Source: Boesenbergia rotunda (lineage: Eukaryota; Streptophyta; Magnoliopsida; Zingiberales; Zingiberaceae). From it: a stretch of 64,000 nucleotides of DNA. The position numbers and the translations under genes were made by a program. Where the stretch lies: the NCBI GenBank assembly GCA_024364735.1, contig JAGFNQ010005191.1, positions 62,001 to 126,000 of the forward strand, read 5' to 3'. The notes beneath the pieces were generated by a model. The model was not told the origin of the DNA. It made no database searches and saw nothing but the letters and a program-made list of their open reading frames with translations. Positions 45,213 through 55,908 of the stretch are shown in pieces. Every line of letters starts with the position of its first letter. Positions within the stretch are counted from its first letter, which is position 1.

Positions 45213-45916
45213 TTGGGACCTTGACGACAGCTAGAGGGGGGTGAATAGCCGATCACCCACGTTGGTCGCCGATTCTTCCAACACGTGTTAGCGTGCGCAA
45301 GCGAAACTATAAACAATATAAATAATCAAACGCTAACACTAAACCTTGTACGTGGTTCGGAGATAAAGCTCCTACTCCACGACTGTTCGTAAGGTGGACG
45401 ATCCCGATCCGTCTGTGGATGAGTCCCCGGATGTGATGGTTGTAACCACCGAGGTAGCAATACCCAAGGTATGGCTCGGGGGAGCGGGATTTCCTTAGCA
45501 ACCATGGGGTCGAATATGAGAGACCTCTCTATGTCTACAGATTAATAAATTTAACCCGAATAGAGAGCCGTCTCCTAAACGACCGTCTCGTCGTTGTGTC
45601 AATTAATTCAAGTCACAACTTAGCCAAAACTATAGTTAAGACCTTGTAACTTTTCGAATTAATTGGCCGCGGAAAGATGATGAATGGATCGCCGGTTTTT
45701 GTGTTTATTATCAGGGTCCATGACATAAATTAATTATCATCATATTAATTAACAAATAATTAATCCCATAACAATTAATTGAACACATGCAATGATAAAA
45801 CGAAGCATGAAATAACAAAGAAAATAAGAGGAGCTCGGGAGAGGTATACCTCGCCATTGACCTCGCAGTCTTTTACCTTATGACCCTCCCCTCTTGGACG
45901 TTGTGTGGACGATGAG
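45213..45916. other. Unclassified repeat-like sequence left of E
   Basis: Begins tgttgggacc and has LTR-like composition (agaggggggtgaatag). No ORF supported. It is interrupted by E at ATGAG and presumably continues at 63434. Confidence 0.35.
45912..45916. other. Target-site duplication of E (ATGAG), left
   Basis: ATGAG before TGATAAG; repeated at 63429-63433. Confidence 0.9.
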
Positions 45917-48367
45917 TGATAAGTACCATTTTATTGATCATTTTAGTTGCCAAAATCCATGTTTGACCCATGTCTTTCTTGCTTAATTGTGAAATTACCC
46001 TAGGTTTTAGAACTTATTTTTATTTTGGACTTAATTGCAAATCTTAATATATTTGAATTATTTTGCCACTAAATTTTTGATCTATTTTTGTAGGCATGAA
46101 AGGATCATGGACCTAGGGCATACTGGGTCAAACTTGAGTCGGAAGTGGACCCGGATCGAGTTATCAAGCTTCGGATTAATCTGGGCCGTCCGATTCAAAA
46201 GCGGTTAGATCTGAGCCATCTGGGACCATCTGAGGCAATCCGAGCAAGGGTTAGGGCTGATCAAGCACTGAGATCAAGATTGAGACTTTCATCCCAATCA
46301 GAGATCATCCAACCGTTGGATCAAGCTCAGAGGGCTCTAGACTGTCCATTCAAAGATTAGGTTGCTCTGGGCCATCCGTTGCAAATCTGGAGGATCCGAG
46401 CTACCCCGAGGAAGATCCTGACCCTTGATCAACATCATCAAAGTTTGGGTCAGATCGGATGAAGATCAGCCGTTGGATTTTCTCAAATCAATCTGAGCCG
46501 TCCGTTATCAAGTACTTAATAAAAATTTCCTCAGCTTTCTTCCTTGTCGCATCTTCGCCGCAACAGTGCTGCGTTCATCGTTCTTCTTCATTTTTCTTGC
46601 AATTACTTTAGTTTGAAGGCGTGACCACCTCAACTTCAACCTTGGATCAAGATTTGGATCATCGGAGGAAGTTTCTTTGGAGAATTCAGCTCAGTTTTGC
46701 ACCGGACAGAGTTGTTTGAGGGGTTCGACAGCTTTGTGGTCCGATCACTCGTTTCTCATCTGCGAGCCATTTCCGATCATCTGAGCCATCTGTAGGGGTC
46801 CTCAGGTGAGCTCAGAGCATCTCCAAATCATCATCACAATCCATTAAACTGAGATCGAAGAGTTCGGATTGGATTTCCCCAGCTGAATGCAGAGTGAGCA
46901 GAAATCGATCGATTGAAGCTGTTTCCAGTGATTTGCGGAGCTGAAGGGGTTCTTGGCTTGCCCTTGCTTGACGAACAAGGAGGTTTTGAGCTCGGGGAAG
47001 GGTTGAGGATTAGTTTCTTGAGCTAATTACTTTAGTTTCAGCTGTAATTTCCATTTTTCAACTTTGTTTTGTTACTGTCTTTGAATCAGAATATTTAGCA
47101 TTATTTTCTTAATTGTTTCTGCTTAATTAGATTTAAATTCTGCAATGGTATGAGATAGATTACTTGTTAGTGATTAGTTGCACTTAATTTCAGCTTGTTT
47201 TACACTTCAATTGCGTGCATGCCATTTTTATTGCTTGCGTATCAGTTTCATGCTCTGCTTTTCTTTTTCCTGCGTATCAGTAAATTTCAGCAATTTCAAT
47301 TTCTAAATGTAGTTTAGTGAATCAGATTTGTCTGAACTATTTCTACAGTTAACAAGTTTCAATTCAGCAATTCTTAGTAGCTAGGCAGTTTGTTAGTGAG
47401 TAATTGCAATTGGTTTAGTTTGTTTCGCATAGTTCAATTCTGCAATTTCAGTTTAGCTGCTGCGTATCAGGGTTAGTTTAAGTTCTGAAAAATCTCAATT
47501 TCAGCTCTTGTAGTTTGGGTCAAGTGAACATAGATTTTCTACCTCTTGTAGACACTTGATGGTGCAACTTAATCTCAACTGTTTGTTTGATTTGGCAATC
47601 AATTTGTAGCTTCGTTCCTGCCTTCCATTCCCTGCAATTCTGTAGTTTCAATTCTGAAATTTCTGCAGTTTCGGTTGTGTCAAGTTCTTCCATGTTTCTG
47701 TTTTGACCAGTCATTTGGAGTCTGAATTTCTTCATTTATCCCTGCATATCACTGCATTTATAGCTGTTCTTTCTAAATTTGATCGATAGGTTTCAAGGCT
47801 GAATTGTTGGAATTAGTTTTGGCACAAAAGTTTCAGCTTTGGCACAAAGGTTTCCCTTCCTTGCCAAGCTGTTTTGGGCACTGCTTTGCATCAGGAATCA
47901 ACCTGTCTTTTGGTGTAGGACAGTGTTTGAAATCAATTGGTATCGCATTTAGCATTTCTGAATTCTCCCTGCATTAGTTGGCTTCCAAAACTTGTAACTA
48001 GTTTGAGTTAAGTTTAGCTTATTAGCTAAGTTTCCGAAAATTGTAGCTGTTTTGGGCAAGGCTGAAATCAATTTGTTTGTTTCCGAAAATTGTCATCACT
48101 TTGTTTAGCTTATTAGCTAAGTTTCCTTTATCTTCATTGTGCTTTCGTTTCCTATTGCAATCCAAACCGAAGTTTTCTTTGAAACCCAAAATTCACAAAC
48201 GATGCATAAACTCAAGCGCGAATCAAACAACTTCAACTAGCCCTAGGAAAAATACGACCTGTGGCCCCTTTACTACGTTTTCATATTTTGATTGCAAAAA
48301 GGGTTTCCAGCATTATAAATATCTAAATTTGAGACCCACTTTCGTGACGCCTCTTTTGGGTCCATCA
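45917..48367 (+). repeat. 5' LTR of E (2451 bp)
   Basis: TGATAAGTACC to GTCCATCA. Near 48010-48070 it has about 55 bp more than the 3' LTR, a local duplication of the agcttattagctaagtttcc segment. Many short ORFs, none supported. Confidence 0.92.
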
Positions 48368-48373
48368 AATTTT

Positions 48374-48391
48374 TGGCGCCGTTGCCGGGGA
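48374..48391 (+). other. Primer binding site of E (tRNA-Asp)
   Basis: TGGCGCCGTTGCCGGGGA, a perfect 18-base complement of the plant tRNA-Asp 3' end as I recall it, six bases after the LTR. Confidence 0.92.
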
Positions 48392-48538
48392 AGCAACTAG
48401 TTGATTTGTTTGATTTTTGTTTATATGCTTATTTCATATCTTTCTTGATTCATTTTTGTGCTTACTGCTATATCTGGTGATCTGATTTTATTTGTTTCAT
48501 CTTTTTATCTACTTTTACTGCGATTTGTTTTTGGTTTT

Positions 48539-50735
48539 ATGACCAGGTCTACAGGTGGTGACCTTGAAGAATTTGACCCTGAAATTGAGAGAACTTTCAG
48601 AGCAAGGAGGAGCCAAGGCATACTTTCAGAGACTACTGATATTCCTCCTCTTCAGACTATTCCCACTCATTCAGGCAGTATCATGGCAGACCACCAGAAG
48701 ACTATGAAGGAACGCACAGCACCAGATGCTACATTTCAGTATTCCAGCATTACTTATCCAGAGCTTGCTGGAGATTTTGAGCTTAGATCTGGACTCATCA
48801 ATTTGCTGCCCAAGTTTCAAGGATTATCTGGAGAAGATCCAAATAGACACCTGCATGAGTTTCACGTTGTATGCTCCACTATGAAGCCTCAGGGCATTTC
48901 AGAAGAAGATATTAAGCTGAGAGCTTTCCCCTTCACACTGACAGGAGCAGCAAAAGATTGATTTTACTACCTACCCACTGGGCACGTGTCTAGTTGGATT
49001 TTGATGAAGAAAGCATTTTTGGAAAAATATTTCCCAGCCTCCAGAACAGCAATAATTAGAAAAAGCATTTGTGGCATTCAACAAGTGGTGGGTGAGACGC
49101 TTTATGACTACTGGGAGAGATTCAACAAATTATGTTCAAGTTGCCCATAGCACCAGATCAGCGAGCAGCTTCTGATTCAGTACTTTTATGAGGGCTTATT
49201 GCAGATGGACAGAATTATGATAGATGCTGCAGCTGGAGGAGCCCTAGTGAACAAAACGCCAAATCAAGCTAGGGAGCTTATTTCTAATATGGCTGAGAAC
49301 TCACAACAATTCGGAAGCAGAGCATTGACCACCAGAGGAGTGGGTGAAGTTCAGGTAGTTCCTACTGATCAGAAGGAGATTAAGAATGCATTGATAGAGC
49401 TCACATCAGCGGTTAAGCAAATTGAACTAAATATTGCAAGGCAAAATTCAACTCCTTCAGTACCTCCACAATCAAGTCAAGTGATGAGTGTATGTGGCAT
49501 TTGTGCTAGCCAAGAACACAATTCAGATTCATGTCCCAACCTCCAACAAGATGAGTCACTAGCGGCATTGGTTAGGGGACAATTTCAAGCCAGAAACAAC
49601 CCTTACTCCTCTACTTATAATCCTGGTTGGAGGGATCATCCAAATCTGAGGTACGGGAACTCTTTCTACCAACAGAACCCGCAGCAACCACAATTCCAGC
49701 AGCCACAGCAACTTCAGCCCCAAAATCAGCAAATTCAGCCCCAAAATCTGCCTTTCCAGCCAACATTTCAGAATTTTCAGCCACCAGTTCAAGGGATTCA
49801 ACAAGGTTTCAAGGGAATTTGAATTTTTAGCAATAATATCAACCTTCACAGCAGCAATTCCAACAACCGCAGCAAAGTTTCCAGCCTTGGAACCAAAATT
49901 TTTAGCCACAAAATCAAGGATTTCAGCCCAATCAATTTCAATCTCCACCACAACCATTTCAACTTCAAAATCAGAATTTTCAAGGCTATAATTCTCAGCA
50001 AATTCAACCCACATTCCAGCCTACTTATCAGCCAAGTCAACACCAATTTCAGTCCCCCTATCAGCCCCAACAGTCACAATTCCAACAAATGCAGCAAGGA
50101 AATATTTTTGGTGCTTTACAAAACATTGAAAGGCAAATTGGACAAATGGCTAGTGAAATAAATCAAAGTAAAGCTCAAGGATCAAGCCAACTACCTTTCC
50201 AAGCTGTTCCTAATTCGAAAGGAAACGTTAGCGCTATTTATTTGAGGAGTGGGAAGGTTACTTCATCTCAAAATGGTCCAAGAGCTGAATTTTCTGAAAA
50301 CAGGGCAGCATCTTCATTTCCAGCTCAAAACAGCCCTGAAATCACTCTAAATTCAGTTGATTCCACCCCTAGTCCGTGCCCAACTTCCTCATCAAGCAAT
50401 CCTGTAATTTTGGTGGAAAACGAAGCACAAATCAGTGGCAAAATAGATTTTACAGCAGCTCCAAAAAGTGGGACAGCAGCTCAAAAATCAGCCCCTCTCA
50501 TTTCGGTTCAAGAGGAGGAAATTTTTGTTCCTTTGCCCTTTCCTCAGCGGAGAACTCAAACTAAACGACAAGTGGAGGAGGAGAAAGCAAAAGAGTACAA
50601 TGAGTTGGTTAAATTGTTTAGCAAAGTAGAGATTAATGTACCCTTGCTGACGATGATTAAACAGGTTCCTAAGTATGCAAAATTTCTGAAAGATCTTTGT
50701 GTTCATAAGAAGAAGCTTAAGAAAATGAGTTGGTC
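48539..50735 (+). pseudogene. gag: gag of element E
   Basis: Starts MTRSTGGDLEEF. Retrotransposon gag domain: GDFELRSGLINLLPKF, EFHVVCSTMKPQGI, AFPFTLTGAAKD, FLEKYFPASRTA, QQVVGETLYDYWERF. Then a CCHC-type knuckle CGICASQEHNSDSC (49492-49533) and a Gln/Pro/Phe-rich low-complexity region (49655-50100). The conserved GNVSAIYLRSGK and VPLLTMIKQVPKYAKFLKDL follow, as in Athila gag-pol. Breaks: TGA at 48959, TAG at 49148, a frameshift near 49820 and one more base lost near 50725. Solo LTR M then splits the junction to protease. The frame otherwise holds for about 1280 nt. Confidence 0.9.
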
Positions 50736-52244
50736 TGTAACGACCCAGAAAATCTCCTCAATATTTTCTTTAAAATATTGATCATGTTTAAATAGTTTTT
50801 GAAGGAGCTTAGAGATACTAGTACGAACCTTAGCCTAGTTATCCATAATTTTCTCATTTTAATTGAGAAGCTAAGTATTAATGGGCTTTCTAAGACCATG
50901 GTTACTAGTGGATTTTAGGTGAAATTTAATATAAATATAAATGAGTTTTAATTAGGAGTATTAGCATGATCATGGGGGAATTTTCGAAAATAATATTAAA
51001 ATAAAATAAAATAAAAATAAAAAATAAAGTGCATGCACCAAGGATTGAACCTTGGACCTATGGTACCACCATGCATGTACTAACCAATTCACCTAGCAAG
51101 GGAGTGCTAGTAGAGGATGAAGTGGATTTTGGTTACGGCTTAGGGGAAATGAAGAGTCATCAAGGGAAGAGACACCATGACTCTTCACTTGCCCTCCTTA
51201 ATGTGGTATAAAGGTGGCATGGGAGTTACAATTTCCCTTCTCTTCTTCCCAAGTCATTCTTTCCTCTTCCTCCTTGCTCTAGCTGAAAACCACAAGGGCT
51301 CTCTCCTTAGGAAAAATTCCACCAAGGACTCCATCTTGAAGACTCAAGGCTCTCTACTAGGCTACAAGGGCTAAGGAGAAGTTTGGAGTCAAGAAGGTTC
51401 TTTCTATTTCTTTATTCAAGGATTTAATCCAAGATAAGGGAAGGTAAGACCCCCTCACCTGTGGTATGATAGCTTCCAAGTTATTTATCATGATCTAAGT
51501 TTTTATTGGCATGCTATGTTGAAAAATCCATGGTTAGGGCTTGTAAAGATTTCAGCCAAGCAAGGTTTTGGGCTAAAAATCATCTTAAAAACCTCTCTTA
51601 TGTTTTCAAATGTTTACTCATGATAGGTTAAACAATAAAGTATGATGTTTGAAGTTTTTGTAGCACCCTAGAACCCCACTAGGGTTTCGGCCACATCAAG
51701 GCTAAAGGGCTAGGGTAAACTCCAACCTTTCCAAGCATGATTAGTATGTTTCTTATGATATCTTATGGGTAATAATGGTGATTTATATGAATTTTCCTAT
51801 GGGCTTATTACCCTTCTAGGGTCTTGGCCAACTCATGGTTTGGGCCTAGGACTTAGGGTTAAATCAAACCAAGGGTTCAAGTGTTTTCCATGGCATGATA
51901 TGTAAGGTATGGGATGTTAATCATGACCTAGGTAAATTTTGTATGGCTTTATGGTCCCTTAGGGTTTTCGGCCAAGACCCAAAACTAGGGTTTGAATTGG
52001 GCTAGGGTCTCAAGGATACATGTTTATAAGTTACTATGATGTAAGTACATAGTTAAGCACGATGTAAGGATCTTTGTATTACTAAAATCTTAGTTTATAT
52101 ATTATGTAACATGACCTTGTATTTTAGGTTCTATGTTATGCTTTACTCATGAATATTTAGATCGTATATCATGATATGTAATTAATGTAGGGGTATGTCA
52201 TGTTAAATAGAATGATGCATGTAGAAGGTTAAATGCTTATAATA

Positions 52245-52435
52245 GATGTATGTGTATGAAGGATATGTATGTATGCCATGTTTTATGAATGATATGTATG
52301 TATGCCATGCTTTATGGATGACATGTATGTATGCCATGTTTTATGAACAATATGTATGTAAGCCATGTTTATGAATGCTATGTATGTATGTCATGCTTTA
52401 TGAATGATATGTACATATGCCATGTTTAAGAATGA
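52245..52435 (+). repeat. 29-bp tandem repeat (about 6 copies) in LTR M
   Basis: Units gatatgtatgtatgccatg + ttttatgaat with 1-3 changes each. Confidence 0.85.
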
Positions 52436-52597
52436 AGATGATGAACGAAAATGATAACCATGACCCTAAGACAAAATGATGTAAGTATGACATACCTTAT
52501 GAATGAAGATAAGGAATGATGATGAATGTTCATGCCTTTAAGGCATCATGATGTTAAGTATGAATGATGAAATGTAAGTATGCTTATGTCATGCTAA

Positions 52598-52945
52598 GGG
52601 ATGGGCACCTTAAGAACGCCTCGGTTCTGGACTACCGTAGCTGTCCACGGTTCTAGAACTACCGCAGCTGTTCCTACTCTTAAGTTCTGTTTCATGAAAC
52701 AAGATTATGTTTATGTCATGAATGTTTATGAATGATGAAGCATGCAAAGTTATTTTACTTTATGAATGGGCTTGTACCGGACCGAAGTAAGGGTCCAAGG
52801 GATGGGCACCTTAAGAACGCACCGGTTCTGGACTACCAAAGCTATCCACGGTTCTGGGACTACCGCAGCTGTCCAACAGGGATGGGCACCTTAAGAATGC
52901 CCCGGTGTTTGGAACTACCGTAGCTGTTCCTACCCTAGTAGGTCG
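52598..52945 (+). repeat. Dispersed repeat gatgggcaccttaagaacgc (3 copies) in LTR M
   Basis: Copies of 60-80 bp at about 52600, 52801 and 52880, each with ggttctggactaccg and (g)cagctgtcc; the ends of the copies vary. Confidence 0.8.
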
Positions 52946-53159
52946 GGGCTCGCTACCTCGTATCTACTTAGGGATGCGCGCTTATGATGTATGTATGTGG
53001 TACAAGCCGGGGACCCCAATGATGTTATGTTTATGTTTAAATATTTAAAAGTATGATTTTAAAATTAAGCATCCTTATGTAAATGCATTTGACTCATGCA
53101 TTCATTCATGTTATGCATCACGCCAGGGTAAGTATGTTTTATGCTTATGCTTATGCTTA

Positions 53160-53400
53160 TGATAAGTATGTTTCATGCTCATGTATGTTAAGAATTATGC
53201 CATGATAAGTATGCTCATGTATGTTAAGAATTATGCCATGATATGTATGCTCATGTATGTTAAGAATTATGTCATGATAAGTATGCTCACGTATGTTAAG
53301 AATTATGTCATGATAAGTATGCTCACGTATGTTAAGAATTATGTCATGATAAGTATGCTCATGTATGCTAAGAATTATGTCATGCTAAGTATGTTTTAGG
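53160..53400 (+). repeat. 36-bp minisatellite (about 6 copies) in LTR M
   Basis: Units atgataagtatgctcatg + tatgttaagaattatgcc. The 36-bp period keeps a frame open (53175-53399, repeated MYVKNY); not a gene. Confidence 0.88.
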
Positions 53401-54085
53401 TTTATGCTTATGTTAAGAATCATGCTATATTAGTTGTTCATATGCTTATGATTTACGCCAAGACTATGCTTATGTTTTATGTTCAGAATTATGTTATGTC
53501 AGATGCTTGATATGTTTATGTTTAAGTAATGTATGGTTTTAGTGAGTAGGAAAGGGTCTTACTAAGCCTATGTGCTTATAGTCTTATTTTCCTCGTACCG
53601 CAGATCAAGCAAGAGGTTATTAAGGGAAGCAGCAGGAGAGGCAAGAGCATGTGTGTGTGTGGCAGTGACATGACAAAGGATTCTTTTATTTATGCATATC
53701 GCATGTCTTGGGTTTTGGAAATGCCTCCTTAGATTCTATGCTATGTTTTAGTGGTTATGCCTAATGGATGATTATGCTACTTATGTTTCACTGCTACTTA
53801 TGCTATGTTTTGGTTATGCTACTTATGATGATTATGAATAAGCTATGAAATGGTTATATCATGATGCTATGCATGTTGTTAATATGCTAAGTCCAATGAC
53901 ACTAGGTTCAGGGATGACAAGTTTATGCATGTATAGATGTTTCATGTATTAGTTGCATGGTTAAAAGCATGTGTAGAAGAAAAAAATTATTCCGCTGCAT
54001 TAAAATGTTTTATATGTACATGTATGTTTAGCGTAATGCCGCCTCTCACCACACCATAAGGTGTGGGAAAAAGGCGGGCATTACA

Positions 54086-54612
54086 TGGTTAGCATGGGGA
54101 AAAATGTTTCATCACTCATCCATGCCATACCACAGAAATGTGAAGACCCTGGGATGTTTACTGTATCTTGTGAGATAAGGAGCACCACGCTACATGATGC
54201 CATGCTGGATTTAGGAGCTTCCATTAATGTCATGCCCAGGACAGTCTTCCAGATGCTTGGCATTGGTCCTCTACAGCCCACTGGAGTTGTGATTCAGCTA
54301 GCAGACAGAAGCCAGACCCACCCGGCCGGAGTTATTGAAGATGTTTTGGTTAAAGTGAAGGAGTTGATTTTCCCTGCAGACTTCTACATTCTAGATATGG
54401 AAGGAGAATATCTTGCACATAGATCCCCACTTATCCTTGGGAGGCCTTTTCTGAAGACTGCTAGAACAAAGATTGATGTTTATGCTGGCACACTCTCGAT
54501 GGAAGTAGGGGACACAGTAGTCCAGTTTAGTATTTTTGATGCCATGAAAGACTCTAGGGGAGATCACTCAATCATGAGCGTGGACACCACAGATGAGACT
54601 GTTGAGGCATAG
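54086..54612 (+). pseudogene. Aspartic protease of element E
   Basis: After LTR M the frame reads SMGKNVSSLIHAIPQKCEDPG, in part, then the retropepsin core AMLDLGASINVMP (here DLGAS instead of the DTGAS of many proteases, as usual for Athila), GVVIQLADRS, the IEDVLVKV strand, FPADFYILDME, and the C-terminal LILGRPFLKTARTKIDVYAG. Ends with TAG at 54610; the frame goes on open behind it. Would cleave the element polyprotein. The N-terminal link to gag is destroyed by LTR M and the frameshift before it. Confidence 0.9.
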
Positions 54613-55778
54613 TTAATTGCTGATGATATTGCATGTGACATAGTGGGAGGAGATTTGATTTCAGAGAAGGCTGAGGGTGCATCAGTTGTGAAGGCATTAG
54701 AGGAGATGGATGGAAAAGCATGTGACCGCCTTGAATTCGAAACTGAAGCTTTACAGTACTCTTCTTATCTTTTATTTTGTGATATTGCTATTGATAGTCC
54801 TAATCTTTCTAATGAGGTTGCTGCAGATATTATTGAGGAAACATGCACGGGAGATGATTCTACAGGTGTAGGGGATTGCACTATGCCCCAGGGACCACCA
54901 ACATTAGGAAATTCAGAGGACAAGCAAGAAAGTGTAGGGACTTGCATGATGAGAGCAAGAACCCAAGGATCACCTATTCCAGTTGAGTGTCCACCAGAAC
55001 TTGAGCACGATCAGGTAAGTATTTCTCCTTTTCCTTTAGAAAATTTCAGAGAGGTGTCTAGAATAGCATGTGAAGCATGTCTTGATACAATTTTTGTGAG
55101 AAATAATGATGAAAATTCTATAGAGGCACCCAGGCTTGATTTTATTCGTTGTGACACATTTATTGATATACCTTATGTAGAAACTGATTGTGAAAATTTT
55201 TTGGAGGTGCCTGAAATTGATGTTGTTTATTGTGATGAATCTCTTGCTATATATTATGCTGAATTTGAATGTGAAAAACTTATGGAGGCACCTAAATTTG
55301 ATTTCATTGGTTGTGATACATTGTTTGATACATCTTTTGTGAATATGGATTGTAGGAAATTTTTAGAACTGCCTGAAATTGATGTTGTTTATTGTGATGA
55401 ATCTATTGCTATATCTTATGCTGAGGTTGAGTGTGAAAATTTATGGAGGTACCTCAAATTGATTTCATGGGGTGCAATGCATTGCTTGATACATCTTGTG
55501 TGAAAAATAATTGTGGAAAATTCATTAAGGTACCAAAAATTGATTTTATTGGATGTGATGCATTTTTGGATACATTTTATGTAGAGATTGATGATATTAC
55601 ACTTCTATCTTACCCTACATGCATGAGAAAGGTTTTACATGGTTTTGCAGGGTCACAAAGACTTCTGGAGTGGGTGCTTCATCTGAACAGAATCAAACCT
55701 CCTGGAAGGTGTTCCAAAATGAATAAAGAGGGAGGAGATGATTTTATTTTAATTCGAAGCACTCCACCTCTTACATAG
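54613..55778 (+). pseudogene. Unrecognised Cys-repeat ORF of E, in place of reverse transcriptase
   Basis: In frame with the protease after one stop, then a one-base loss at about 55440 shifts the last third. An acidic region (54643-55060) is followed by a half repeat (55066-55116) and six 27-residue repeats at 55117, 55198, 55279, 55360, 55441 and 55521. Each has the form LMEVPxIDFxGCDTxxDT..V..DC: Cys at repeat positions 12 and, in most, 25, and EVP/EAP at 3-5. Odd repeats (GCDT type) and even repeats (YCDES type) alternate, so the real unit may be 54 residues. The C-terminus has LLEWVLHLNRIKPP and ends at TAG 55776. I know no family with this pattern. No signal peptide or membrane segment. 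Confidence 0.7.
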
Positions 55779-55829
55779 GTCTTGTATCTAAATAACCTTC
55801 GGCCACCTGAACAGTTTGCTATAAAATCC

Positions 55830-55842
55830 AAGTGTGGGGGAG
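55830..55842 (+). other. Internal polypurine-like motif of E, first
   Basis: aagtgtgggggag, identical to the terminal tract at 61020-61032. Confidence 0.65.
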
Positions 55843-55903
55843 TGATGCACCGTAAAATTGAACAAATGAAAGAAGCTCTCTCACACACCCAGACTCCTCC
55901 ACT

Positions 55904-55908
55904 ATCAC
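55904..55908. other. Target-site duplication of N (ATCAC), left
   Basis: ATCAC before TGTCATG; repeated at 58736-58740. Confidence 0.88.

Larger units (their letters stand above)
50736..54085 (+). repeat. Solo LTR M (3350 bp) between gag and protease of E
   Basis: TGTAACGACCC...GGGCATTACA, flanked by tggtc (50731-50735) and tggtt (54086-54090); E's reading resumes after it. TATA box tataaag at 51207-51213 suggests plus orientation. Without coding sequence; large minisatellites inside. Probably gypsy-type by size; family unknown. Confidence 0.8.

Noticed and set aside
49559..50070. Leu-rich ORFs on the minus strand
   Set aside because: Antisense of the Gln/Pro-rich gag region of E.
53160..53400. 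Regular 36-bp repeats resembling a CRISPR array
   Set aside because: Units abut directly with no unique spacers, no cas genes, plant context: minisatellite.
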